A DNA stretch of 64,000 nt, taken from NCBI RefSeq assembly GCF_900176165.1, contig NZ_FWWU01000009.1, positions 1,614,501 through 1,678,500 of the forward strand, given 5' to 3'. How positions within the stretch are numbered: position 1 is the first letter of the stretch; each line of letters opens with the position of its first letter. Below the pieces are notes generated by a model that saw only the letters and a list, made by a program, of their open reading frames with translations, had not been told where the DNA came from and ran no database searches. Position numbers and translations under genes: made by a program. The stretch comes from Deinococcus hopiensis KR-140. Lineage in GTDB: Bacteria; Deinococcota; Deinococci; Deinococcales; Deinococcaceae. This document shows positions 9,845 to 18,839 of this stretch, piece after piece.

Positions 9845-10251
9845 CAGTAGGCCAGACCACCCCGCTTGAACTGGAAGCCAGACTTGGTAAACACCACCAT
9901 GACCGTGCGTCCCTCGGCCTTGAAGCTCAATTCGGAGTTCTGGTAGACGTTTGCGGTGCTGACGCAGGTGGCCTGCAGCTTGTACGACTTGCCCTTGGCA
10001 AAACGGGGCGTGGGAATGCCCTTCTGCCCCACCGGATTGACCTTGCCATCGGGCATCACCGCCACCTCGGCAAAGGGTTGACCCTCCTCAAACACCTGAA
10101 CGCGAACGCTGATGCAGGGCGAGGCGGCGTCGTTGATGGCAAGCAGGCCGTCCATGCGGGGCACCTCCGCTCCCGCAACGCCACTTAAGGCGCTGAGGAC
10201 CAGCGCGGTACAGAAGGTCGCCGCCCGTTGCGGCAGGAGCATGTGGGTCAT
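9844..10251 (-). CDS. Small secreted protein of unknown function
   Basis: 135 residues. An N-terminal signal peptide ends near GVAGA (about residue 28). The mature part of about 105 residues is rich in beta-prone segments (CISVRVQVFEEGQPFAEVAVMP, then YKLQATCVSTANVYQNSELSFK) with two cysteines that could form a disulfide. No catalytic motif is visible. A GAGG ribosome site precedes the ATG; a second ATG three codons later is an alternative start. It stands alone with its own terminator, downstream of lysS. Not recognised as a named family. Confidence 0.65.
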   Translation of the reverse strand: MTHMLLPQRAATFCTALVLSALSGVAGAEVPRMDGLLAINDAASPCISVRVQVFEEGQPFAEVAVMPDGKVNPVGQKGIPTPRFAKGKSYKLQATCVSTANVYQNSELSFKAEGRTVMVVFTKSGFQFKRGGLAY

Positions 10252-10351
10252 TTGCCTCAGCGTAAGCGGACGGTCTGTACAGCTTCCTTACAACGCCGCG
10301 CCGGTCACTGAACAGAAGGGGAGGGGGGCAAATTGCCCCTTGCGCCCCCGG

Positions 10352-11902
10352 CTATTCCCCCGCTCCGGAGAGGTCTGCCTGCCCAGCGCCATCAGGGCGC
10401 AGCAGTGGAAACAGCAGCACGTCGCGGATGGAATCGCTGTCCGTAAGGAGCATGGCGAGGCGGTCCATGCCCATGCCCATCCCGGCGGCGGGCGGCATAC
10501 CGTACTCCAGCGCGAGCAGGAAGTCCTCGTCCTGCTCGTGGGCCTCGTCGTCGCCCGCGTCGCGCCGCGCGGTCTGGGCCTCGAAGCGGGCGCGCTGGTC
10601 CAGGGCATCGTTGAGTTCGGAGTAGATGGGCGCGAGCTCAAAGCCCGCGACGTACAGGTCCGCGCGCTCGCTGAGCCCCTCGCGGCTGCGGTGGGCCTTG
10701 ACCAGCGGGCTGATCGCCAGGGGGATGTCGGTGAGGAAGGTGGGGTTGACCAGCCCCGGCTCCACGTACTCGCCGCCCAGCTTGTCGAGCAGCTTGTAGT
10801 CAGGCACCTTGCGGAACTCGGGGTGCCGCTCATCGGCCCAGGCACGCAGCCTGGGCAGATCGGTGGGCTCGAAGTCGAGTCCCGCCGCCGCCTTCAGTGC
10901 CGCCACGAAGTCCACGCGGGCAAAGGGCAGCGAGAAGTCGATCTCGCGGCCACCGTAGGTCAGCTTCGGCTCGCCCTTGAGGGCCACGACGAGGCCGTGC
11001 AGCATCTCCTCGACCAGCCGCATCATGTCCCCGTAGTCTCCGTAGGCGAAATACGCCTCCAGCATGGTGAATTCAGGGTTGTGGGTGCGGTCGATGCCCT
11101 CGTTGCGGTAGTTGCGTCCGATCTCATACACCCGCTCGAAGCCGCCCACCAGGAGGCGCTTGAGGTAGAGCTCAAGGCTGATTCGCAAGCTGAACTCGTG
11201 CCCCAATGCGTTGTGGAAGGTCTTGAAGGGCTTGGCCTCCGTTCCGCCGGGCACCACCTGAAGCGTCGGCCCCTCCACCTCCATAAAGCCGCGCTCGTCC
11301 AGGTAGCGGCGGATGTACCCGATGGCGCGGGCGCGGGTGCGGAACGCCTCGCGGCGTTCGGGATTAATCATCAGGTCCAGGTAACGGCGGCGGGCGCGCA
11401 GTTCCTCGTCCTGCAGACCGTGGAATTTGCCGGGCAGGGGGTGCAGGCTCTTGACGAGGGGCTGCCAGGACCGAACGCGCAGCGTCAGTTGTCCCGTCTT
11501 GGTGACGAAGGGAAAGCCGGTCACGCCGATGATGTCGCCGAGGTCCAGCTTCTTTGTGGCACCGAAATTCTCGGTGTCCTGCTTGGAGAAGTGGAGCTGA
11601 ATCCGCCCGTCCTCGTCACCCAGGTCCGCGAAGGCCGCCTTGCCCATGTGGCGCATCAGGGTGACGCGTCCGGCGAGGGTATAGGTCTCTTCCGGCCACT
11701 CCTGCCCGGGTTCCAGGCCTTCGGCGTGGGCGGCCAGGACGTCGCGCGCGTGGTGCGACTGAGGATAGCTGTACGGGTGGGCCTCGAACCCGGCCTCGCC
11801 CAGCGCCTGGAGGTTATTTAGGCGGCTGACGGTCTGCTCGTGCAGGCCCACACGCGCGGGCGGTGTCTGGCCGGATTCGGGGTTGAGGGCGTCGCTGGAC
11901 AT
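10352..11902 (-). CDS. lysS: Lysyl-tRNA synthetase, class II
   Basis: A 516-residue cytoplasmic enzyme that charges tRNA-Lys. An OB-fold anticodon-binding domain (about 60-190, with YTLAGRVTLMRHMGKAAFADL) precedes the class II core: motif 1 region RYLDLMINPERREAFRTRAR, motif 2 FRNEGID in ERVYEIGRNYRNEGIDRTHN, and motif 3 GMGMGMDRLAMLLTD. A short acidic/Gly tail ends the protein. The start is preceded by TATACT and 7 nt (TCCCCCC), consistent with a leaderless transcript. The same 17-nt start context precedes proC. Confidence 0.97.
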   Translation of the reverse strand: MSSDALNPESGQTPPARVGLHEQTVSRLNNLQALGEAGFEAHPYSYPQSHHARDVLAAHAEGLEPGQEWPEETYTLAGRVTLMRHMGKAAFADLGDEDGRIQLHFSKQDTENFGATKKLDLGDIIGVTGFPFVTKTGQLTLRVRSWQPLVKSLHPLPGKFHGLQDEELRARRRYLDLMINPERREAFRTRARAIGYIRRYLDERGFMEVEGPTLQVVPGGTEAKPFKTFHNALGHEFSLRISLELYLKRLLVGGFERVYEIGRNYRNEGIDRTHNPEFTMLEAYFAYGDYGDMMRLVEEMLHGLVVALKGEPKLTYGGREIDFSLPFARVDFVAALKAAAGLDFEPTDLPRLRAWADERHPEFRKVPDYKLLDKLGGEYVEPGLVNPTFLTDIPLAISPLVKAHRSREGLSERADLYVAGFELAPIYSELNDALDQRARFEAQTARRDAGDDEAHEQDEDFLLALEYGMPPAAGMGMGMDRLAMLLTDSDSIRDVLLFPLLRPDGAGQADLSGAGE

Positions 11903-11920
11903 GGGGGGAAGTATAGGGGG

Positions 11921-11984
11921 GAGCCGAAGGCAGAGCGCAGGGGACCAAGGCCACTGTGGCCGCCCTGCGCCCTGCCCTCTTCCC
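11921..11984. repeat. word-repeat segment between lysS and gfh1
   Basis: AGAGCGCAGGGGACCAAGGCC pairs imperfectly with GGCCGCCCTGCGCCCTGCCCTCT. It falls upstream of the lysS start and just after the gfh1 stop (minus strand), where it may act as the gfh1 transcript end. It shares vocabulary with 2627-2705 and 60688-60754. Confidence 0.45.
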
Positions 11985-12473
<489 letters not shown>

Positions 12474-12725
12474 TGCTGAACCTCCGTTGTGCGGAACGTG
12501 GGGGGAATGAGAGAAAGAGCAGCTTTTCTGAGAATCGGAGGCATTCTGCCACACCGGGGCCGGACGGGCAACGGATGTTGAGGCGCCTGGGTTCAGAGCG
12601 GCCCCTACGGCCTGCCATTTCACCGCTTACCGCAGCGAGATGGGCGAAGGGCCGCCCTGGGCCTGTGGCCACGCCTGGCAAACCGGCGCTCTCCCGCTGT
12701 GTTAACGAGATAGACGGAACCCCAC

Positions 12726-13847
12726 TCAGGACGTGCGGCGCGTCAGGCGAGCGGTCAGCCCCACGAGCGTGGTCAGCGCCAGCCCCAGCGCTCCCAGCGC
12801 GAGGGGCACCGAGCCTGGCCCCACCCGCGCGTACAGCAGGCCCAGGCCAGCGGGAGCGAGGATGCCGCCCACCGAGCCCGTGACCAGCAACACCGGCACC
12901 AGCCGCGCCGAGAGGCTACCGCTCAGCCAGGTCAGCGTGGTGCCGAAGATGGGCCCAAGGCCCAAACCGGTCAGGATGTAGGCGGCCGGGGCCAGGGCCG
13001 GCAGGGTGGCCGCGAAGGCGCAGAGGGTGACGAGCGCGGCGGAAGCCAGCACCAGCCGGGGCGGCGAGACGCGTCCGCCCCACAGGCCAGTCAGTACCCG
13101 TCCCCCCGTCAGTCCCAGCCAGTAGCCGCTGAGAATCAGCGAGGGCGACGCGAAATGCAGGCTTTCCAGATGCCGCGCGAGCCACGCGCCGGATCCCACC
13201 TCCAGGCCGACATAGGAGGCGATGAGCAGGCCGAACAGCACGAGGATCCAGCCGGGACGCTCCGGCGCGGTGGTCTCCCCCGGTGGACGCAAGGCAGGTA
13301 CCCCCCAGGCCCGGACCGCGAGGACCGTTCCCAGCCCCAACAGGGCCACCGTCAGAAACGGCCACGCCAGCGACTGCCGCCCGAGGGCCAGCACCAGCAG
13401 CGGTGACAGGATGCTGCCCACCCCGAACACCGCGTTCACCAGATTCACAGGGCGCGTGCCGATGCTGGCATAGGCGGCATTGAGGGCGGCGCTCACGCCG
13501 CCCACGCCCAGCCCGGCCAGCAGCGCGCAGGCCACCACCGCTGGCCAGACTGGGGCGAGGGCCACGCCCGTGACGCCCACCGCCAGCAGCAGGGTGCTGA
13601 ACATCACCACCGCCGCCGTGGAGGTGCGGTGCAGGGCCAGGCCAGCCAGGGGCGGTGCGGACGCCGAGCCCAGGAAGTGCGCGCTCGCCACCCAGCCCAC
13701 CTCGCCCGCGCCGACGCCGTAGCGCGCCTCGAACAGGGGAAACGCCGCACCGTACATCGCCTGCAAAACGCCCAGGGTGAAGAACGCCACCGCACCGGGG
13801 ACGAGCAGGCGGGCCGTGAGGGGTGACGCGGAGGAAGGAGCGGTCAT
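12726..13847 (-). CDS. MFS transporter
   Basis: 373 residues with about twelve predicted membrane helices and two related halves. Loop motifs fit the major facilitator superfamily (LAGLALHRTST after helix 2; GLTGGRVLTGLWGGRVSPP between helices 8 and 9). Substrate is not evident; it loosely resembles FucP/efflux-type members. A TACGCT box lies 9 nt before the ATG. Its neighbours are gfh1 downstream and a decayed gene upstream, with no operon partner. The long alternative frame reading over the same DNA has no membrane or family features and is not coding. Confidence 0.85.
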   Translation of the reverse strand: MTAPSSASPLTARLLVPGAVAFFTLGVLQAMYGAAFPLFEARYGVGAGEVGWVASAHFLGSASAPPLAGLALHRTSTAAVVMFSTLLLAVGVTGVALAPVWPAVVACALLAGLGVGGVSAALNAAYASIGTRPVNLVNAVFGVGSILSPLLVLALGRQSLAWPFLTVALLGLGTVLAVRAWGVPALRPPGETTAPERPGWILVLFGLLIASYVGLEVGSGAWLARHLESLHFASPSLILSGYWLGLTGGRVLTGLWGGRVSPPRLVLASAALVTLCAFAATLPALAPAAYILTGLGLGPIFGTTLTWLSGSLSARLVPVLLVTGSVGGILAPAGLGLLYARVGPGSVPLALGALGLALTTLVGLTARLTRRTS

Positions 13848-13925
13848 CGGGCGGGGAGCGTAGCATAGCGCCGCCCCCTCCCCTGCCCGGGTAGGCTGGA
13901 CTGGCCGGTGGCGACGCCAACCCCG

Positions 13926-14758
13926 TCAGCGCGGCAGGGCGGTCAGGCTGAAGAGCCGTCGGCTGTCCTGGCCTCCGGAGGTCCATGGACAGCCGACCGA
14001 GGGACCCAGCAGCACCGGCAGACCCGCACCCGGAACAGCACATCGCCCAGCAGTGAGGTTCCGCCGCCCTGCCCGTTGCGGGCGACCCGTCCGCGCAACC
14101 CGCCTCTTCCCAGGGCGGCATCGGCGTTCGCAGCGCGGTAGGTCAGCGCCGCGCCCGACTCCTGCACGCGCCCCAGGCCCCGCCCCCGCACGGCCACTTT
14201 CCCAGCGACCAAACGCCCGAAGTGCGGGGCGTCCAGCGTGAGGTTTGGCGCGAGGGCCGTCCTGGCCCCCAGGACCACGCCGACGTTTCCCTGCGCCTGG
14301 CCCTGTCCGGAAAAGGTGTAGAGCCGCGCCGTACTGCCGACGCTCCCGTTGATCTTGCCGAGGGTCCGGCCAGCGCCCGCCGCCCACCCCGGTTCTGTGG
14401 GTAGGGGACCATCACCCCACCCTGGGCCGCCACACCCACGTTGTTCAGCACCCGCACGCAGTTCCCCGCCACCATCGGGGCGTACCCAGCACCCAGGCGG
14501 CCAGAGCGTTGTTCAATACATCCGCCGCGAGGGTGATACCGCTCAAGCGGGTGCTCAGGCCATATTGCCAGTGGTTCGGAGGCCGACCCAACCGGGCGGC
14601 AGGCGAACGTCGGAGCGCAACGGCAGCCGGAAGGCGCGCAGGCCGAAGTTGGCGGCCCGATCGAAGGCGGCGACCCACCTGGTGCTCCCCAGGCGGGAGA
14701 TGTGGCCGGGCGGCAGGCCCCATGGGCCGGACGGGGCCTCCTGGACGGAAGCGGTCAC
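13926..14758 (-). pseudogene. Decayed exported/outer-surface protein gene
   Basis: Successive minus-strand frames carry protein-like pieces that only join through frameshifts. From 14758 there is a stretch including GLRAFRLPLRSDVRLPPGWVG, then LSTRLSGITLAADVLNN (near 14560), then VAGNCVRVLNNVGVAAQGGV (14475-14415), then RTALAPNLTLDAPHFGRLVA and ALTYRAANADAALGRGGLRG (14260-14120). The alternating beta-strand pattern suggests a secreted or outer-membrane barrel-like protein. At least three frameshifts are needed. The family is not identified. Confidence 0.5.
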
Positions 14759-14773
14759 GGCGAGGCCTGACCC

Positions 14774-17059
14774 TCAGGTCCTCACGTTCACGATGGTCAC
14801 GCCATGGCCGCCCTGGTTGGCCTCGGCATCGTGGAAGGACTCGACGCGCTTGTCGGTCTTGAGGTAGTCGCGCAGCAACCGGCGCAGCACGCCCTGCCCC
14901 TTGCCGTGAACCACCCGCAGGGGCGTTTCCTTCAGGGCCTGGGCCTCGGTGATGGCCGAGCGCAACTCCTCCACCGCTTCCTCCACGCCGAGGCCGCGCA
15001 GTTGGAGTTCCTTGTCAAAACGGCTGGGCGCGGTACCGCCAAAGGTGCGCGGGGCTTTTTGCTTGGGCTCCTGCTGAAGGCGCACGTCGCGGCGTTTGAC
15101 GCCCACCTTCATCACGCCGAGCTGCACCACGAGGTCGTCGCCGCGCAGCTCCAGCACCTGCCCCTTCGCGCCGTAGGCGGGCACGTCCACCGTGCTGCCC
15201 ACCCGGATGGGATCGCCGCGTTCCTCGCGGGCGGGTGGTGGCGCGGGCCGGGCACGCTGGGCAGCCGTGCGCAACTCACGCAGTTCCTGCATCACGCGCG
15301 GACGGGCGCTGTCCTCCTGGGCGCGGGCGCGCAGGGTACGCACGCGCTCCACGGCGTCGGCGTACAGCGTCTCGGCCTTCTGGGCGGCTTCGGCGAGCAT
15401 CTCGTTGCGCCGCAGGTCCAGCGTCTCGCGCTCCTGACGCACGCGGGCGAGTTCGCCCTCGGCCTCTCGCCGGGCGGCCGTGGCAGTCCCAATCTGCGTC
15501 GCGAGCTCGGCGCGTTCGCGTTCCAGGCCCTCCAACATCCGCTCCATCAGGCCTGCGTCGGGGCCCAGCAGCGTCTCGGCGCGGGTCAGGACGTCTCTGG
15601 GCAGTCCCATGCGCCGCGCGATGGCGAGCGCATACGAGCGCCCCGGCTGTCCCACCTGCAGGTGGTAGGTGGGCGCGAGCGTGCCGAGATCGAAGCCCAT
15701 CGAGGCGTTCTTGAGGCCCGGCGTTTCCAGCGCGAACAGCTTGAGGGGCGAAAGGTGCGAGGTGATGATGCCCCGGGCGTCTTGCGTGAGCAGCGTCTCG
15801 ATCAGCGACTGCGCGAGCGCCGCGCCCTCGTCGGGATCGGTGCCGGAGCCCAACTCGTCGATCAGGACCAGCGTGTCCGGCGAGGCGTGCCTCAGCACAA
15901 AGCGCAGGTGCTTGAGGTGCGAGGCGAAGGTGGACAGGCTGGCCTCGATGCTCTGCTCGTCGCCAATGTCCACCAGCACGTCGCGCACCACGGGCAGCCG
16001 CGCCGAGGCCGCGGACACGTACAGCCCGCACTGGTGCATGAGAACGGCGAGCCCAAGGGTCTTGAGGGTGGCCGTCTTCCCGCCCATGTTCGGGCCGGTA
16101 ATGAGGAGGAGTTTGGTTTCACCTAGGGCAATGTCGTTGGGGACGGGGTTCTCGATCAGAGGGTGGCGCGCTTCCCTCAAGTCGTAGGTGTGGTCCTCAG
16201 CAGGCTCTGGCCTATTCAGCCGCCAGTCACGGGCGAGGCGGGCCTTGGCAGCGATGAGGTCCAGTTCACCGATGGTGGAGAGCGTCATGGGCACGGCGGC
16301 GTCCGAGGCGAGCAGGCCCGAGAGTTCGGTGAGGATGCGCCGCACCTCAGCTTCCTCGTCCAAAATCAGGCGCGTCAGCTCGTTGTTGAGCTGCGTCACG
16401 GCCGCCGGTTCCACAAAGTACGTCTGCCCGGTGGCCGAAGCGTCCACGATGATGCCCTGCACCTGCCCGACGCGGTTGGCGAGCACGGGCAACACGTAGC
16501 GGTCCCGGCGGATGGTGACGATGTGCTCCTGCAGCACCTCCGCCCACTTTTCCAGCGTGGCGGCCAGCCGCTCGCGGATGCGGCCCCTCAGCGGCTCGAT
16601 GCGCTTGCGCAGGTCGCGCAGGCGGTGGGACGCCTCGTCGCGCACGCCGCCGTCACGGTCCAGCGAACCCAGCACCCGGCGCACGAGTTCGCTGTGGTCA
16701 CCCAGGCCGAGGGCCACCTCTTTCAGTGGCCCCCGGGAATTGGCGTTGATGGCGCGGCGCACGGTCATCGCGCCGTCAAGGGAATACGCGGCGTTCAGGA
16801 GGTCCTGCCCGGACAGCACGCGGCCTTCCCCGGCCCGCGCGTGCAGGTCCCGGATGTCCTGGATGCCGCCGAGGGACAGCGAGACGCCGAAGAGGGCGTC
16901 TTCCACCTCGTCGAGTTCACGGGCGATGCGGTCCCCATCATCGGAAGGCATCAGCGCCTCGGCCCGCTCCACGCCTACCGACGTGGCGCTGCGCTGCGCG
17001 AGGGCGTCGCGGATGCGGGGAAAGTCGAGGGCAGTCAGGGCACGGGCATCGAACGGCAT
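14774..17059 (-). CDS. mutS2: MutS2 endonuclease/ATPase
   Basis: 761 residues, normal for MutS2. It lacks the mismatch-recognition domain of MutS. It has the core and clamp helices, an ABC-type ATPase (Walker A GPNMGGKTA, signature region SIEASLSTFASHLKHL, Walker B TLVLIDELGSGTDPDEGAAL), a KOW-like linker and a C-terminal Smr nuclease domain (LRGLGVEEAVEELRSAI, then VVHGKGQGVLRRLLRDYL). Family roles are suppression of homologous recombination and ribosome-collision rescue; the Deinococcus protein has been linked to DNA repair. The start at ATG 17059 gives the family N-terminus. An in-frame extension upstream to 17278 lacks family similarity. Confidence 0.95.
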   Translation of the reverse strand: MPFDARALTALDFPRIRDALAQRSATSVGVERAEALMPSDDGDRIARELDEVEDALFGVSLSLGGIQDIRDLHARAGEGRVLSGQDLLNAAYSLDGAMTVRRAINANSRGPLKEVALGLGDHSELVRRVLGSLDRDGGVRDEASHRLRDLRKRIEPLRGRIRERLAATLEKWAEVLQEHIVTIRRDRYVLPVLANRVGQVQGIIVDASATGQTYFVEPAAVTQLNNELTRLILDEEAEVRRILTELSGLLASDAAVPMTLSTIGELDLIAAKARLARDWRLNRPEPAEDHTYDLREARHPLIENPVPNDIALGETKLLLITGPNMGGKTATLKTLGLAVLMHQCGLYVSAASARLPVVRDVLVDIGDEQSIEASLSTFASHLKHLRFVLRHASPDTLVLIDELGSGTDPDEGAALAQSLIETLLTQDARGIITSHLSPLKLFALETPGLKNASMGFDLGTLAPTYHLQVGQPGRSYALAIARRMGLPRDVLTRAETLLGPDAGLMERMLEGLERERAELATQIGTATAARREAEGELARVRQERETLDLRRNEMLAEAAQKAETLYADAVERVRTLRARAQEDSARPRVMQELRELRTAAQRARPAPPPAREERGDPIRVGSTVDVPAYGAKGQVLELRGDDLVVQLGVMKVGVKRRDVRLQQEPKQKAPRTFGGTAPSRFDKELQLRGLGVEEAVEELRSAITEAQALKETPLRVVHGKGQGVLRRLLRDYLKTDKRVESFHDAEANQGGHGVTIVNVRT

Positions 17060-17207
17060 TTCGGGTATGAGGATAACAACGCTTCCCCGGGGTGAACGTG
17101 CGCCGGTTGGCTTAGAAAGTGTTGGCCCAGAAGGGATTGGCCGGGTGATGTCGATGAAGATGGGGGTGGGCTGTGGGAAGGGCGCTGCCCCTGCTACCCT
17201 GCCCGGC

Positions 17208-17786
17208 GTGAAGTTCACCGTCCTCTCTACGAGCCTCGATCCCGAAAGCCGCAGCCGCTGGATGGCGGGGCTGGCCACGTCGCAACTTCAGGCGGCGGGC
17301 CACACGGTCACGGCGCTCGATCTGCGCGACACGCTCCTGCCGCCCTTCGACAACGACACCTGCTACGCCCACCCCAACGCAGGGCTGTACCACCGCGCGG
17401 TCGCCGGGGCGGACGGCATTTTCCTGGCCGTACCCGTCTACAACTGGGGCATCGGGGCAGGCGCGAAGAATCTGGTAGAACTGACCGGCAGCACGGACCC
17501 CGAACGCGGCCTGCACGGCGCGTGGTTCGATCAGCCCGTCACCTTTCTGGTGTCAGGCGGGCTGAACCACGGCTACCTCAGCCACGGGGCCTTTGCCTTC
17601 GGGCTCATGGTGGATTTCCGCTGTGTGGTCAACCCGCACTTCGCGTATGCCACCTCCGCCGAGTGGACGGCGGACGGCGTGCCGGGCGAGTGGCTGGCCG
17701 AACGCCTGACGCGGACGGTCGACCGGGCTGTCGACCTGTCCCAGCGGCTCAAGGGCCGGCCCTACCGCTCGGTGTGGGAGGTATGA
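17208..17786 (+). CDS. NAD(P)H-dependent FMN reductase-like flavoprotein
   Basis: 192 residues with a flavodoxin-like fold. The family pattern is LSTSLDPESRSRWMAGLA at the phosphate loop, ADGIFLAVPVYNWGIGAGAKNLVEL as the substrate/FMN loop, and VSGGLNHGYLSHGAFAFGLM. It probably reduces flavin or quinone with NAD(P)H in the cytoplasm. GTG 17208 is chosen because TACCCT lies 7 nt upstream (leaderless pattern) and the family N-terminus begins here. The stop overlaps the pseudouridine synthase start by 4 bp, so the two are co-transcribed. Confidence 0.85.
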   Translation: MKFTVLSTSLDPESRSRWMAGLATSQLQAAGHTVTALDLRDTLLPPFDNDTCYAHPNAGLYHRAVAGADGIFLAVPVYNWGIGAGAKNLVELTGSTDPERGLHGAWFDQPVTFLVSGGLNHGYLSHGAFAFGLMVDFRCVVNPHFAYATSAEWTADGVPGEWLAERLTRTVDRAVDLSQRLKGRPYRSVWEV

Positions 17787-18529
17787 GCGCCCGAGCCCCC
17801 CTGCTCCCGCCCACCGAGAAGCCGCGCGTGCTGGTGGAACACCCCGACTTCTACGTCATCCACAAACCCGCCCTGTGGCTGACCCACCCCGTGCGGGCGC
17901 GGGTAGATGTACCCGACATCCTGACCTATATGCGCGCCGAGACGGGTGAACTGGACCTCGCGCCACCCCACCGCCTGGACCGCGAGACGAGCGGCACGCA
18001 GCTGCTGACGCGCGATTCTGACGCCGCCCGGCGCTTTTTTATCCTGTTCAAGGCGCACCTCGTGGGCAAGACGTACCTCGCCCTCGTCCACGGCGCTCCC
18101 AGGTGGGAGCGCCGAACCCTGGACGCGCCGCTGGGGGACCTGGGGCTGGGAGGAGCCAACAACGTCGTGATCCGGCAGGCCGTGGTTCCGGACGGCCGGC
18201 CGGCCGTTACCGACTTCCGGGTGGTGGAGCGGCGGGGCGGCTTCACGCTGCTGGAGGCGTATCCGCGCTCGGGACGGCTGCACCAGATTCGCGCACACCT
18301 GTCGCACCTCGGACTGCCCATGGTGGGCGACAAGATTTATGGCCGGGACCCGTCGGCGTTTCTGGATTTTATGGAAACGGGCCAGACGCCCCAACTCACC
18401 GCGCGGCTGCTGCTGCCCCGGCAGGCGCTGCACGCCGCCCGAATCGCCTTTCCCTGGGCGGGAGCGCAGTTTGCGGCGGAGGCTCCGCTCGCGGCGGATC
18501 TGAAAGGGTTCTGGAACAGCTTGACCTGA
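17783..18529 (+). CDS. RNA pseudouridine synthase, RluA family
   Basis: A 248-residue cytoplasmic enzyme converting uridine to pseudouridine in rRNA or tRNA. The catalytic block is PPHRLDRETSGTQLLTRDSDAA, containing the essential Asp. YPRSGRLHQIRAHLSHLGLPMVGDKIYG is the characteristic second motif. No S4 domain is present, so it resembles RluA/TruC rather than RluD. It is translationally coupled to the flavin reductase upstream. The target uridine cannot be told from sequence. Confidence 0.93.
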   Translation: MSARAPLLPPTEKPRVLVEHPDFYVIHKPALWLTHPVRARVDVPDILTYMRAETGELDLAPPHRLDRETSGTQLLTRDSDAARRFFILFKAHLVGKTYLALVHGAPRWERRTLDAPLGDLGLGGANNVVIRQAVVPDGRPAVTDFRVVERRGGFTLLEAYPRSGRLHQIRAHLSHLGLPMVGDKIYGRDPSAFLDFMETGQTPQLTARLLLPRQALHAARIAFPWAGAQFAAEAPLAADLKGFWNSLT

Positions 18530-18608
18530 AGTCCGTCCTGAACTGGACAGTCGCCCCTTGCGCTTCCCCCTAACCCGACTAAACTCATCTGGTATCTGGG
18601 GGAGCGCG

Positions 18609-18839
18609 ATGGACGAACGAACCATGAACGAACTGCAACCCGGCGAGGCCGCCCACGTGGTGATGCTCGACGCCCGTCATCCGCTGCGGCGGCGGCTGCT
18701 GGAACTGGGCTTCGTGCGAGGAGCGCGCGTGTCGGTGGTGCGCCGAGCGCCGATGGGGGACCCGGTGGAAGTGCGCGTGAATGGCACCGCCCTCGCCCTC
18801 CGCGCCGAGGACCTGCGCGGCATCCGGGTGCGGGCGTGA
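18609..18839 (+). CDS. feoA: Ferrous iron transport protein A
   Basis: A 76-residue SH3-like cytoplasmic accessory protein of Fe(II) uptake. The core pattern LLELGFVRGARVSVVRRAPMGDPVEVRV is typical of FeoA. ATG 18609 follows GGGGGAG at a short spacing; the ATG five codons downstream is an alternative. It heads feoA-feoB-feoC, with overlaps of 4 bp at both junctions. No Fur or DtxR-type box is obvious upstream. Confidence 0.93.
   Translation: MDERTMNELQPGEAAHVVMLDARHPLRRRLLELGFVRGARVSVVRRAPMGDPVEVRVNGTALALRAEDLRGIRVRA

Noticed and set aside
12916..14121. Minus-strand open frame of 401 codons overlapping the MFS gene
   Set aside because: It reads the transporter in another phase, is Gly/Arg/Pro-rich and lacks membrane helices, whereas the 12726-13847 frame has twelve helices and MFS motifs.
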